Source of the DNA: Lentisphaerota bacterium
GTDB lineage: Bacteria; Verrucomicrobiota; Lentisphaeria; Victivallales; Victivallaceae
Direction: 5' to 3'
Assembly: GCA_017134815.1 (NCBI GenBank)
Contig: CP071032.1
Location: 2,538,001-2,602,000, forward strand
DNA length: 64,000 nt
Positions 1-9,034 of this stretch are shown here, in pieces. A program made the position numbers and the translations under genes. The notes beneath the pieces were generated by a model. The model saw nothing but the letters and a program-made list of their open reading frames with translations, did not search any database and was not told where the DNA came from. Every line of letters starts with the position of its first letter. The stretch's first letter is position 1.

Positions 1-615
1 TCCGCCCGCAAGGGGGCTAAAATAATGGCCGGTATGAATCCACGCAGCACCAAGCAGCAGCTGTTGTCAACACTTAACTCCTCTGAAGTGGAAGATCACC
101 TCCAGGTATATCCTTCACAGCCGGGAGATGCATATTTTATCAGCAGCGGCACGTTGCACGCCATTGGTGAAGGCAACCTGCTTTTGGAAATTCAACAGAA
201 CTCCGATACCACTTACCGGGTCAGTGACTGGGGCAGGGTGGACAGTTCAGGTCATCCACGTGAACTGCATGTAGATAAGGCCATGGATTCCATTAATTTT
301 ACTAACCGTACTTCCCCCCGGATTCCAGGAGTGGTGGGAGAAGTAACTCATAACCGTAAGTTTCCGGTTGTCAACCGCTGTCGCTTTTTTGCCGTGGACG
401 ATCTGCGTCTGGCGGGTGAGTGGGTGGACAACACGGTGGCTTCCTCAAGTTTTCATTTGATTAGCGCAATTAATAAACCAGTTCGTGTCGGCAATAAAGA
501 ACGCTATGTTGAACTCGCGGCAGGACAGACCTGCCTGGTTCCGGCTAACTTTGGCACCTATAAGGTAATTCCGCTCGCAGAAGGTGAGTGTGACGTTCTA
601 AAGTCGACCCTATAA
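1..615 (+). CDS. manA: Mannose-6-phosphate isomerase, class I (C-terminal part)
   Basis: This reading frame is open at the window edge, so only the last 204 codons are seen and the true start lies upstream. The enzyme interconverts mannose 6-phosphate and fructose 6-phosphate in the cytosol. The segment beginning GDAYFISSGTLHAIG and continuing into LEIQQNSDTTYRVSDWGR is the class I cupin signature: the His of the TLHAIG stretch is a metal ligand and QQNSDTTYR belongs to the active-site strand. The rest is the small C-terminal cupin half. Its stop lies 22 bases before argS on the same strand, so the two may share a transcript. The family assignment is firm; the specific isomerase activity is inferred. 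Confidence 0.9.
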   Translation, partial: SARKGAKIMAGMNPRSTKQQLLSTLNSSEVEDHLQVYPSQPGDAYFISSGTLHAIGEGNLLLEIQQNSDTTYRVSDWGRVDSSGHPRELHVDKAMDSINFTNRTSPRIPGVVGEVTHNRKFPVVNRCRFFAVDDLRLAGEWVDNTVASSSFHLISAINKPVRVGNKERYVELAAGQTCLVPANFGTYKVIPLAEGECDVLKSTL

Positions 616-637
616 AGAATTTCAGGACAATTAGATA

Positions 638-2437
638 ATGAGCAGTTTTAAATGCATTGACGCGTTGGCGCAATTCCTCAAGACAGATTTCCCGCAGGCA
701 CAGCTGCCGGCAGACTGGACTGTTGTGCCGGATAAGTGTCCTCCAAATATGGATGGAGATTTGACCGTAAATTGTTTCCGTCTGGCTAAGGCGCTGCGCA
801 GCGCCCCGGATAAGATCGCGGAAAGTGTTAACGGTTTTTTTGCCGGAAATCCGGATGTTGAAAAATCTGAACAGATTAAAGCTTTTGTAAACATAACCCT
901 GAAGCCTGAAGCGGTGCATCGTGATTCTGTGGGGGATATCGCTGCTTTGCTGAAAAGCGGCAGGCTGCCGGCTGTTGAAAGGCGGAAATTTATTGTAGAA
1001 TATTCGGCGCCGAATACCAACAAGCCGCAACACCTGGGACATGTTAGAAATAATACATTGGGAATGAGCCTTGCCTCGCTGCTGCATCGGGTCGGCAATG
1101 ATGTGACTCAAATCAATCTGGTTAATGACCGTGGTATCCACATTTGTAAATCCATGCTGGCTTATGACCGCGTTGGAGAGGGCGTAACTCCTGATACTAC
1201 TGGTATCAAGGGCGATCATCTGGTTGGTGACTTTTATGTTAGATACAATAACTTGCTGACCGAGGAAATCGCTGATTTAAAAAATTCCAAACCGGAACTT
1301 GCTGACAAAAGTGATGATCAGCTTTTTCTGGAAACTGAACTTGGACAGGCTACGCAGAAAATGCTGCGCGACTGGGAGGCTGGCGATGAAGAGGTCCGGG
1401 CACTCTGGAAGAAGATGAATTCCTGGGTTTTTACCGGATTTGGTCAGACCTACAAACGGATGGGAATTGAATTTGACCACACCTACCTGGAAAGCGATAC
1501 TTACCTGCTTGGCAAAGATGTTATTGCAGACGGCCTGGAGCGCGGAGTTTTTTCCAGGCGTGAAGATGGCGCAGTTATTGCCGATCTGGGCAAAATGGGA
1601 GAAAAAGTTATACTGCGTTCTGACGGTACCAGTGTTTATATAACTCAGGATATCGGCACAACTTTGAAAAAATATGAAGACTACCGCCCGGATGCACAAA
1701 TATGGGTGGTCGGGGATGAACAGATCCTGCATTTTAAAATGCTCTTCGCTATTATGAAAAAGCTCGGATATGACTGGGCTGATAATTTGTATCATCTTGC
1801 CTATGGCATGGTGAACCTGCCGAGCGGCAAAATGAAAAGCCGGGAGGGGACTGTCGTGGATGCTGACGATCTGTTCGATGAAATGTGTGCTTTGGCAAAA
1901 GTGGCATGTGAAGAGCGTTACGGTGGTGAAGTTACCAGTGAGGAAATTGCTGAGCGTGCTGAAATAATCGGCATGGGAGCCCTCAAGTTCATGCTCTTGA
2001 AATTCAACCCTAAAACGACCATGATGTTTGACCCGCAGGCGTCTGTGAAGTTTGAGGGTGATACCGGGCCTTATGTACAATATGCCTGCGCGCGTATTAA
2101 CTCAATTGAACGCAAGGCGGCTGAGCGAGGTATTGCTGTAACAGGAGATGTCGACTGGGCGCTGCTGGGAACACCTGAAGAAAAAGCAGTTTCAGTAGCA
2201 GCTTTTTATTATCCGCAAATACTGCAGACAGCTGCTGGCAAAATGGATTGCTCGGTCCTGGTTGAGTACTTGCTTGAGCTGGCAAAGGCTTTTAATCGTT
2301 TCTACCGTGAGTGCCCGGTTCTGACTGCTGAAACTGACGAGTTGAAATCAGCAAGAATGGCATTATGTCATGCTGTCAGAGAAATACTCACTGATGGCTT
2401 GAATACCCTGACTATCCGGGTGCCGGAAGCCATGTAG
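638..2437 (+). CDS. argS: Arginine--tRNA ligase
   Basis: Cytosolic class I aminoacyl-tRNA synthetase that charges tRNA-Arg. The 599-residue product has the usual family layout: an N-terminal additional domain, the SAPNTNKPQHLGHVRNN stretch carrying the HIGH motif (as HLGH, about residues 125-141), a Rossmann core, and KMKSREGT in the KMSKS position. The C-terminal helical anticodon-binding domain ends in TIRVPEAM, close to the usual terminus. The ATG follows TTCAGGAC-type purine-rich sequence at suitable spacing. It lies just downstream of manA and upstream of tRNA-Gln. Nothing in the sequence is abnormal. Confidence 0.97.
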   Translation: MSSFKCIDALAQFLKTDFPQAQLPADWTVVPDKCPPNMDGDLTVNCFRLAKALRSAPDKIAESVNGFFAGNPDVEKSEQIKAFVNITLKPEAVHRDSVGDIAALLKSGRLPAVERRKFIVEYSAPNTNKPQHLGHVRNNTLGMSLASLLHRVGNDVTQINLVNDRGIHICKSMLAYDRVGEGVTPDTTGIKGDHLVGDFYVRYNNLLTEEIADLKNSKPELADKSDDQLFLETELGQATQKMLRDWEAGDEEVRALWKKMNSWVFTGFGQTYKRMGIEFDHTYLESDTYLLGKDVIADGLERGVFSRREDGAVIADLGKMGEKVILRSDGTSVYITQDIGTTLKKYEDYRPDAQIWVVGDEQILHFKMLFAIMKKLGYDWADNLYHLAYGMVNLPSGKMKSREGTVVDADDLFDEMCALAKVACEERYGGEVTSEEIAERAEIIGMGALKFMLLKFNPKTTMMFDPQASVKFEGDTGPYVQYACARINSIERKAAERGIAVTGDVDWALLGTPEEKAVSVAAFYYPQILQTAAGKMDCSVLVEYLLELAKAFNRFYRECPVLTAETDELKSARMALCHAVREILTDGLNTLTIRVPEAM

Positions 2438-2444
2438 ATTATGC

Positions 2445-2479
2445 AGGGGGATTTTTTCATTTTTTGTTAAAATCTCCCT
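2445..2479 (+). terminator. Hairpin after argS
   Basis: Arms AGGGGGATTTT (2445-2455) and AAAATCTCCCT (2469-2479) pair over 11 positions with one G-T wobble, around a T-rich loop. The stem starts 8 bases after the argS stop. There is no clean T tract after it, so it could be a weak terminator or a processing hairpin. Its 3' arm ends on the first base of the tRNA promoter -35. Confidence 0.45.
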
Positions 2480-2506
2480 TGAAATTATATTTTTAATCAC
2501 TATAAT
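2479..2506 (+). promoter_or_regulatory. Sigma70-type promoter of tRNA-Gln
   Basis: TTGAAA at 2479-2484 and a perfect TATAAT at 2501-2506 are separated by 16 bases and sit 18 bases before the mature 5' end of the tRNA. This is the best housekeeping-type promoter seen in the window. Confidence 0.75.
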
Positions 2507-2524
2507 ATAAGCTCTGTGAAACGC

Positions 2525-2598
2525 AGTCCCGTGGTGTAATGGTAGCACAAGTGATTCTGGTTCATTTAGTCGAGGTTCGAGTCCTTGCGGGACTGCCA
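2525..2598 (+). tRNA. tRNA-Gln (anticodon CTG)
   Basis: A 74-base cloverleaf with acceptor arms AGTCCCG and CGGGACT, discriminator G and an encoded CCA. The anticodon stem AGTGA/TCATT holds the loop TTCTGGT, giving CTG, which reads CAG. The T arm contains GGTTCGAGTCC. It is preceded by a strong promoter and marks the boundary between the argS region and the VgrG island. Confidence 0.96.
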
Positions 2599-2683
2599 GT
2601 TTTTTCCCTTCAAGTATGATCTTCTTTTGACCCCCCAGTCAGTTACCCAGATACTCTTGGTTTTCAGGCATAATTGAGCGTAG

Positions 2684-4261
2684 TCATCTGGTGCAAACGG
2701 GTGAAGCCATCTGTTGAGAACTGGAGAAATGCTCAAGTAATTCTACAATATTATAATGTTCATTCTGCAAGGCTGCATCAACAGGAGCAGCCCCTCCATG
2801 CATGGGCTTGATGCTGCTGATGCGAGGAGATTTCAGCAGCTCCCGGACAACTTCAATATGGCCATGATAGCAAGCTGTGAAAAGCGGGGTAGCGCCGTTT
2901 GAAATAGTGACATTGACGTCTGTTTCTGTCACTTTAAGCAGCTCTGCTACAACTTCCGCATGCCCATTCTGGGAGGCGATATAAAGTGGTGGAGATTTGC
3001 AGGTATTGAGGTTAATTCCAACGGGAGATTTGAGCAGTTCACGCACAACGTCGGCATGGCCGGCCTGGCAGGCAATATAAAAAAGCAGGTTTCTAGCACT
3101 GTTCCGGCATGATGAAATAGCCGGGAGATAATGATTCAAATATTTATGGTTTTCATTTTTCATAAGAAAAAGCGGAATTTCTGTTAAAGCTCTGCTGATA
3201 ATTTTATAATAGTTAGATTTACCACCGTTGTTGTCAGTTGTCCTGTTGCCTTTGTAGTGCTGGTATTTGCATTGTCGCACCCGGCGCCCTTCACAAAGTC
3301 TCTTCTCTTCTTCAAGATACCTTTTGATGTCTTTAAGGCTTTTGATGTTTTTAAGAATTCCAGCGGTAAATTTTGCTCGTGCCCGGTGATGATGGTTCCA
3401 GTGCCATAGCCTGCGGGTTGCGTAATCCTTTATTTTTTTGCGCAGATTTGCCAGAAAAATATCATCCATTACTTCCAGGGAATTGTCGACATCGGCCGGC
3501 CGGAGGTAAACTTCAATATTAATTGCGAGATAACGACCTTTGAACAGGGCTGTAAAAAGAGCGTTTACGCACTGCTCTATACGGCTGCTTTTAATCTTGT
3601 TATAGTAGATATTGCCGGCCATGAGGTTGGCATCATAAATGTAGATATAGTTATTTATAAAACTCAAACCCACCGTATGGTCCTTAATGCTTAATGCCAT
3701 AAAAAAAGGCGCGTTTACTTTTTTAACATTTCCCAGCAGTGAGTTTATTATTGACATGTAGTCACTTTTCGTCCCGAGAAAGGGACGGTCATAAATCTTG
3801 GTCAGGGTGGCTGTCTCTCTGTTATTTCCAGTTGAAAGCTTATTATTCAGGGCATACCTTGAAGAGTTGACGCCGTTCTGCTGGTGCATGTGATGATCGA
3901 TGTTATCCAGATATAGTGATGTCTTTTCCGGGGCATGATACAGCAACAGACTGTCCAGAAAAGGTAATATACTTAAGTACATTGAATCAAAGTAGGTGAT
4001 GGACTGTCTTTTTTTGCTTTTTTGGGTCAGTTTATTGATAATATCGCTTAATTTTTCTGACTTGCTGTATTTTCTGGTCAGCAGGTCAAGCCGGGAAAAG
4101 TATTGATGTACATCTTCAGAAAGAACAGCTTGCCCCCACATGAATACCATTCCAAAACACAAGCCCTGAGGCAGGCGCAGAGAAGTATAATAATCTCCAA
4201 AGTTACAATTTTCACTGATATCCTTGATGTTATTTTTAAGATTTTCGTATTTACTTGACAT
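2684..4261 (-). CDS. Putative papain-like (YopT/C58-type) cysteine protease with C-terminal ankyrin repeats
   Basis: No name can be given, but two parts are visible in 525 residues. The N-terminal part has PQGLCFGMVFMWGQA with Cys35, then DHTVGLSF with His195 and IYIYDANLM with Asp210. This Cys...His...Asp order, with Cys at the head of a hydrophobic helix and His and Asp on neighbouring strands, is the arrangement of YopT-like (C58) peptidases. The part from about residue 385 to 515 holds four ankyrin repeats (for example SPPLYIASQNGHAEVVAELL), usual for binding protein targets. No signal peptide is seen. The ATG follows AGAGGGGAAG. It is the last gene of the VgrG island, 382 bases past the preceding gene. 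A role as a secreted effector is inferred from the domains and the neighbourhood. Confidence 0.6.
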   Translation of the reverse strand: MSSKYENLKNNIKDISENCNFGDYYTSLRLPQGLCFGMVFMWGQAVLSEDVHQYFSRLDLLTRKYSKSEKLSDIINKLTQKSKKRQSITYFDSMYLSILPFLDSLLLYHAPEKTSLYLDNIDHHMHQQNGVNSSRYALNNKLSTGNNRETATLTKIYDRPFLGTKSDYMSIINSLLGNVKKVNAPFFMALSIKDHTVGLSFINNYIYIYDANLMAGNIYYNKIKSSRIEQCVNALFTALFKGRYLAINIEVYLRPADVDNSLEVMDDIFLANLRKKIKDYATRRLWHWNHHHRARAKFTAGILKNIKSLKDIKRYLEEEKRLCEGRRVRQCKYQHYKGNRTTDNNGGKSNYYKIISRALTEIPLFLMKNENHKYLNHYLPAISSCRNSARNLLFYIACQAGHADVVRELLKSPVGINLNTCKSPPLYIASQNGHAEVVAELLKVTETDVNVTISNGATPLFTACYHGHIEVVRELLKSPRISSIKPMHGGAAPVDAALQNEHYNIVELLEHFSSSQQMASPVCTR

Positions 4262-4643
4262 CTTCCCCTCTTGGCTAAAATAGAGTCAACTTGAAGCATC
4301 GTTTTAATGTAAAAAATTGAAGCAGAAGCTGATTCGGTTTGATATTGTTGTCTGGGCTAAACCTGAATATAATACTTTTAGAGGTTATGGTTGTTATGAG
4401 TTCTTAGTCTTGTTATATTTAGACTGATTTGAAGGAGGCTTGTTCCGCAGTTTCAGGCCGGCTGGTATTTCTTGTAGTTATAATAATTATTCCTGAAACG
4501 AATAAATGAAGGGCAGATTTGCATTTGTTTAATTTAACTGCACAGCCACATTACAACCAGGGTGGCTGTGCAGTCGTTTAAGCAAAGATCCGGAAAGCAG
4601 GTATTCACTGCCGCACGCAAGCAATGCAAAAGGACCCGGACTG
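4262..4643. other. Non-coding spacer in the VgrG island
   Basis: This 382-base AT-rich gap holds the 13-bp hairpin at 4537-4574 and, beyond it, presumably the promoter of the ankyrin/protease gene. I see no convincing gene or consensus promoter. Confidence 0.6.
4537..4574 (-). terminator. Probable terminator after the DUF6931-like gene
   Basis: Perfect 13-bp inverted repeat (ACTGCACAGCCAC and its complement) around a 12-base loop, 70 bases past the stop of the minus-strand gene at 4644. On the minus strand it is followed by TTAAATTAAAC, a weak T tract. It would separate the vgrG transcript from the ankyrin/protease gene. Confidence 0.6.
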
Positions 4644-5879
4644 TCAGCGTCCGAAGCCGTAGGAAGCGTTCAAGTTATTAGAGTTGCCATCACTGGCAAC
4701 TTTTGCCGGTTTATTTTTCCATTCCTTGTCCCAGGTCTTGACTCCGGAAATACAATCGATGCCGATGTTGAAATACTCTTCATATCTTTCTTCATATTTT
4801 TTACTGCCGCCTTTTTTCATCGCACACATGAAGATTGTATTTTTTATGCCTGATGAATACAGTCCGGGCGGCGAGACAAGCTGGGTTTTTTCTCCCGGAG
4901 TCAGGTTGGCGCAACTCCAGTAAGCGGCCAGGGCGCAGAGTCCCTCCGGCTGCTGGAATGCCGCCTTGTGGGAGTCAAGAGCTATTTTACCATTTTCATC
5001 AGTTGGGGTCAGAATCCAGCGCTTAACGGCATATAAGGCGGCGTCAATTTTTGATTTAGAGCGCTTGGTTTTAGGCAATCCGGGAATTTTAAGTGGAAAA
5101 TGCTTATTCATCGTGGATTGAATGTATTGTCTTATATCTTTAATTCTTTCCTCAACTTTGCCGTAAACCTGATCTCTGATAGTGCTGTCTTCGGGAATTT
5201 TTTCCGGCAGAATTGCTTTACGAACTTTTTGTCTTATTTCCTCCATTGGATTGATGCCATGCTTTGCTTCATAGTTTGCATAAGCTTTGTCAAGAATCCG
5301 CTGCGCAATATGCAGCTGCCCGGGGTCCACGCTGCTAAGGAAATTCGCGAATTCGTGATTTGCATTTTCGAGGTGCTTGTCACTGTTCTTGTTTTTTAAT
5401 AATTCCTGCAGTTCTTTCAGGGGGTCATCAGGATCCTTTATTTCAGGGCCATCCAATCGATTTAAATTCTGCTTGAACTTATCAATCTTGCCGTTGTATT
5501 GCTTTTTCAGGGCTTCAATTTCAGTTTTATCTGTCCAGCCGGCAATTTTTCCCTTGACTTCTTTTTTTACTTTTTCTTCAAAGGTCAAAGGATTTTTTTT
5601 ATTTTCTTCTTCAACCTCTTTGTTAATGGCCTCAACGCAGGAATAGGCCCACCATACCCCGACTCTGCGGTTAACACAGTGGGCTATAAAGTCGCAGGCT
5701 TCCTTAAGCATATTTTTTTCTCTTAGTACTAGAATTAACTGTTCGGAAGTCATATTGTTTGTTATCAGGGCTTCAACATCATCATCCGGCTCATAAGCAT
5801 TTTTGCTGATGGCTTTTTGAGGCGTATCAAAATCGAGCATTATAAGCGGCCGATCAAAAGATTTACCGTCCCATGACAT
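4644..5879 (-). CDS. T6SS-associated DUF6931-like protein with a helical insertion
   Basis: From memory of the family, two separated blocks resemble the type VI secretion-associated DUF6931 proteins: CVNRRVGVWWAYSCVEAI (residues 68-85) and the part from about 305 to 380, with ALAAYWSCANLTPGE, LVSPPGLYSSGI and FNIGIDCISG. In the family these blocks are close together; here about 215 charged, Lys/Glu-rich, probably helical residues lie between them. The protein has 411 residues, no signal peptide and an Asn/Ser-rich tail. The ATG follows GTGGAG. It starts 38 bases after the vgrG stop, so the two genes are surely co-transcribed and the product may load or adapt cargo to VgrG. The family call was not verified by search; function is inferred from position. 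Confidence 0.6.
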   Translation of the reverse strand: MSWDGKSFDRPLIMLDFDTPQKAISKNAYEPDDDVEALITNNMTSEQLILVLREKNMLKEACDFIAHCVNRRVGVWWAYSCVEAINKEVEEENKKNPLTFEEKVKKEVKGKIAGWTDKTEIEALKKQYNGKIDKFKQNLNRLDGPEIKDPDDPLKELQELLKNKNSDKHLENANHEFANFLSSVDPGQLHIAQRILDKAYANYEAKHGINPMEEIRQKVRKAILPEKIPEDSTIRDQVYGKVEERIKDIRQYIQSTMNKHFPLKIPGLPKTKRSKSKIDAALYAVKRWILTPTDENGKIALDSHKAAFQQPEGLCALAAYWSCANLTPGEKTQLVSPPGLYSSGIKNTIFMCAMKKGGSKKYEERYEEYFNIGIDCISGVKTWDKEWKNKPAKVASDGNSNNLNASYGFGR

Positions 5880-5917
5880 AATATTTCTCCACTATTTTAA
5901 ATAAAAATTTATCTTAA

Positions 5918-8900
5918 TTAAAGTTCCAGATCCATCCCGGCAAGTGATTGTATCAGGGCCTGCGTTTCAGTATCAAGAGCTCTTACCCTTTCAACCAAAG
6001 CAGCAGTACTGGACTCATGCACACTCAATTCAGATGCTGATACGGCCTTATTGTCATCAACTACAGATTGTTCGAGATCTGCTACTGCTGCCTGTTCACT
6101 GCCGGCATTGGCTTCCGCACTGCCGCCATTGACTTCTTCATCGACTGCACTTTCATCAGTAGAGTTCAAGGATGTACTGCTGTCCTCGAGCTGTATTCTG
6201 CTGTGGCTAAGGGATTGAGACCTCACTTCCTCCAGGTTGATTTCCTCCTCTGACATAGGTGCAACCCGGTCAAATATTTCATTCTCAAGAAGATCACCTC
6301 CAGGAGCCATAGTTCCCTTGAGGTCGTCGAGAAGTTTCAGATATGGAGCCATTGGATTGCCGCGGATAAGGTTTTTTTCGCCGTCAAGATGAACATTCTG
6401 ACCGGAGACTTCAACCTTGTCGCAAGCTAAATTCATTCTTGATGCTCGCCACGTAAACATCATTTTTATACTGTAAACGGCTTCTTTAACACACTGATAT
6501 ACACCGTTTATCAGCATGGCCCCAAGGATTATCCATAAAATTGAACGATCCCCGCTGACTTGATAGATTGACAGTTGTGACGTTCCGTCTTTGATACTGC
6601 CGTCTTTAGCAGCTATTTCACTTTTTACAAGATTTGTAACATCATTCATAACAGCATCAATTACTTTGCTGAAAAAATCGAAGAATCCCATTGCGTCAAA
6701 CCCGGCTGAAACCTCAGTGTTGAGCCCTTTTACAAACGTATGTCCTACAAGTGCACCGCACTCTGAGCCCCAGATTGTTTTGGTAGTGGTCAGGTAGGTT
6801 CCTTCAAGAACAGCCAGAGGAGCATGTAATACTCCAGCGCCAGGCTGCAGCACTACCAGAGATGAATTCGAGCCGTAGCTCCACTTCGGCATTGCCGGTG
6901 GTTTTGGATCAACATCAGTATATGCGGTTACATAGCCGGCATATCTGTCTTCATCGCCGAAGATGGTTGTCATTACTATCCCTTGATCTGAAATGGCGAT
7001 CTTGCTGCGCCCCACCTGCAGGGTTATCGAATTACCGGCGGCGATCTGTACATCCGAGCCGGCATTTATAACTTGCCTTTGTGTAGCCTGGCTCATAACG
7101 TCTTTATTGGAATACATGTTAATTCCTTCGAAGAACATGTTTTTGCCTGCAGAGCCTCCTTTCATAGCATCTAAAATGCCCAGAAAGTCAGTTACTGGAG
7201 GCGCTGCGCCTGGAAAAAACCACTTTGAAAAGAAAGCCTTGTTGTTATATGCGGCATTGGCAAACTGCTTGTTGTCAACACTGTAAATTGATATTTCGCT
7301 GTAGCCCTTCTGACTGCCTGACTGCCCAAGGTCGTAAGCGGACATTGGCAGCGGCATGCTGTTCTGGGTAAAGCTTTTTGCAGAATATTCACCTTGTTTT
7401 GCGGTTATCGCTGCAGAGCGCATTATGGAGCCGTAAGCTCCGTTAGTGACAGCTGTATCAATCGGTGGTTTGACTACGCTGTTATAAAGGCTGCCAATGA
7501 CGACTGGCTGCGCTAAATTACCGTTGATGAAGGAGACTAGAACCTCCTGTCCCTTGCGGGGAATATCAAATTTACCACTGTAAGGGTCGGCCCAGAGTTG
7601 TCCGAATCTGGCTGTGAGCCACATCGAATTTACATCAGGACTATGCTTTTTCCCGGGCAGAGTATTGCGCCAGTTCATCAGTATTTTTATACGGTTAGTT
7701 TCAGGGTCAACCCAAAGTGGATTCCCTCCGAGGTCAGAGTTGAAGTCGGTAATTTTCGCAGGGATATTTTCAACAGTTATTACTTTGGCATTGGTCGTCG
7801 AGAAAACCTTGGGTTCCTGAATCGTAAGCTGTGGTCTGAAAACATTTCCCAGTTCCTGTGCGTAAAAATATGCTTCAAAGCCGGCTTCAAGATCCCGGGT
7901 TACAGAGCCGTGAAGCATGGAGAAAGGTGTAGTTCTGGCCGCAAATTCCAGCCTTGTAATCAGACCTTTTATGTCGCCGGTCGGATACCCGGTCATAGTG
8001 AAGGCTGTGCCCGAAGACAGAGCCCGGTTTTTTGTCGACCCAGACCACTCATAACCGGCATTGCGAAAACGCTCTGCATCCAGCTTCTTGAGTTTTTTGC
8101 GGTATTTTGACGACTCAGTTTTGTCCGTAACTCCTACAAAGTCAGTGCTGAATCTGTTTACCTGCATGTTAGCTGCGTAGGTTCCAAGATCGGTACCCTG
8201 GTTTATTCTTGAGTCGTCATAGTTAAAGAAAGTCACATCTGCCTGTCTGTAGTCATAATTATCGATTCTGACGTTGGCGGGGCCGACCTTTTCTCCAAGT
8301 TTGAAGTCAAGTACTGCATCCTGATTACCCTGGTAATCGTATATCAAGTTTAACTCAGAATTTGGATTGCTGTCTCTTAAAACCAGCTTATGAACCGGGT
8401 TCTGGTTTTCCTCACCCTGCCAGAAGTCATAAAAGATGCCGTCCTTTTCCATTAGTCGTGAGATAAAGTCCAGGTCACTTTCTTCATATTGAACAACTTG
8501 TTCTATCTGGTAATATTTTCTGGTATCGTCTGTAGAGCCGTGAAGTAATCTGTCATCATAGTCAATATTCCATTCTGCAAGCACTCCTTCGACAATTTCA
8601 GTGGGTTTCTTGGAGTGAAAGACCCTGCTTTTTATGCTGTTCTGCATCAAAAGCATCTTGGGACTCAGGACAGCTTTGTATTCATAAAGGTCAGTGTTGT
8701 ATACCGTACGACCCGTGTCAGAGTAAGTGTAATAGCCATTGAGAATAAAGTTTGAGACGATGCCGTTGAATAATCGCCAGCTGCCGTCTGACTTCTTAAG
8801 CTTAATTGTAGTATTGCGTCCCAGCATTTCCTGGGAAGCCAGTGGGGGGTGCTCAGAGGGAGACAGCAACTTGAGTTTGATGTGAAAAGGCTTGGATAAT

Positions 8901-9022
8901 TCTTCAAATGAACCTTTCTCAATTTCAGCCAGCAAGACATAATTATTTCCATACTGGTCTTTTTGAGTTTTTCCTTCTACTTCGATATTCAGGTCACGAT
9001 TATCTTGGTTGTAAACAGTCAT
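5918..9022 (-). CDS. vgrG: VgrG-type spike protein with extended C-terminus
   Basis: This 1034-residue protein is a spike of a contractile injection system. Residues 1-430 form the gp27-like part, with the VgrG signature VQYEESDLDFISRLMEKDGI at 177-196. Residues about 435-515 are the gp5-type OB domain (WVDPETNRIKILMNWR, MWLTARFGQLWADP, RKGQEVLVSFINGN, QPVVIGSLYN). A polar repetitive needle section follows. The roughly 300-residue extension holds one hydrophobic stretch (about 828-845, ILWIILGAMLINGVYQCV) and an acidic, Ser/Glu-rich end. No catalytic motif is recognised there. The ATG follows GAGGGG. It sits between a 40-residue ORF and the DUF6931-like gene, and no sheath, tube or ATPase gene is in view, so it is an orphan vgrG. 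The tail may bind cargo or act on a membrane; that is inference. Confidence 0.92.
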   Translation of the reverse strand: MTVYNQDNRDLNIEVEGKTQKDQYGNNYVLLAEIEKGSFEELSKPFHIKLKLLSPSEHPPLASQEMLGRNTTIKLKKSDGSWRLFNGIVSNFILNGYYTYSDTGRTVYNTDLYEYKAVLSPKMLLMQNSIKSRVFHSKKPTEIVEGVLAEWNIDYDDRLLHGSTDDTRKYYQIEQVVQYEESDLDFISRLMEKDGIFYDFWQGEENQNPVHKLVLRDSNPNSELNLIYDYQGNQDAVLDFKLGEKVGPANVRIDNYDYRQADVTFFNYDDSRINQGTDLGTYAANMQVNRFSTDFVGVTDKTESSKYRKKLKKLDAERFRNAGYEWSGSTKNRALSSGTAFTMTGYPTGDIKGLITRLEFAARTTPFSMLHGSVTRDLEAGFEAYFYAQELGNVFRPQLTIQEPKVFSTTNAKVITVENIPAKITDFNSDLGGNPLWVDPETNRIKILMNWRNTLPGKKHSPDVNSMWLTARFGQLWADPYSGKFDIPRKGQEVLVSFINGNLAQPVVIGSLYNSVVKPPIDTAVTNGAYGSIMRSAAITAKQGEYSAKSFTQNSMPLPMSAYDLGQSGSQKGYSEISIYSVDNKQFANAAYNNKAFFSKWFFPGAAPPVTDFLGILDAMKGGSAGKNMFFEGINMYSNKDVMSQATQRQVINAGSDVQIAAGNSITLQVGRSKIAISDQGIVMTTIFGDEDRYAGYVTAYTDVDPKPPAMPKWSYGSNSSLVVLQPGAGVLHAPLAVLEGTYLTTTKTIWGSECGALVGHTFVKGLNTEVSAGFDAMGFFDFFSKVIDAVMNDVTNLVKSEIAAKDGSIKDGTSQLSIYQVSGDRSILWIILGAMLINGVYQCVKEAVYSIKMMFTWRASRMNLACDKVEVSGQNVHLDGEKNLIRGNPMAPYLKLLDDLKGTMAPGGDLLENEIFDRVAPMSEEEINLEEVRSQSLSHSRIQLEDSSTSLNSTDESAVDEEVNGGSAEANAGSEQAAVADLEQSVVDDNKAVSASELSVHESSTAALVERVRALDTETQALIQSLAGMDLEL

Positions 9023-9034
9023 GGCACCCCTCTG

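Noticed and set aside
545..1219. Long minus-strand frames opposite argS and other plus-strand genes
   Set aside because: They are antisense shadows of well-supported genes, with no ribosome binding site or family similarity.
2525..2598. tRNA-Gln as attachment site of the VgrG island
   Set aside because: The position fits, but I found no second copy of the tRNA 3' end at the far side of the island and no integrase or transposase gene in the window.
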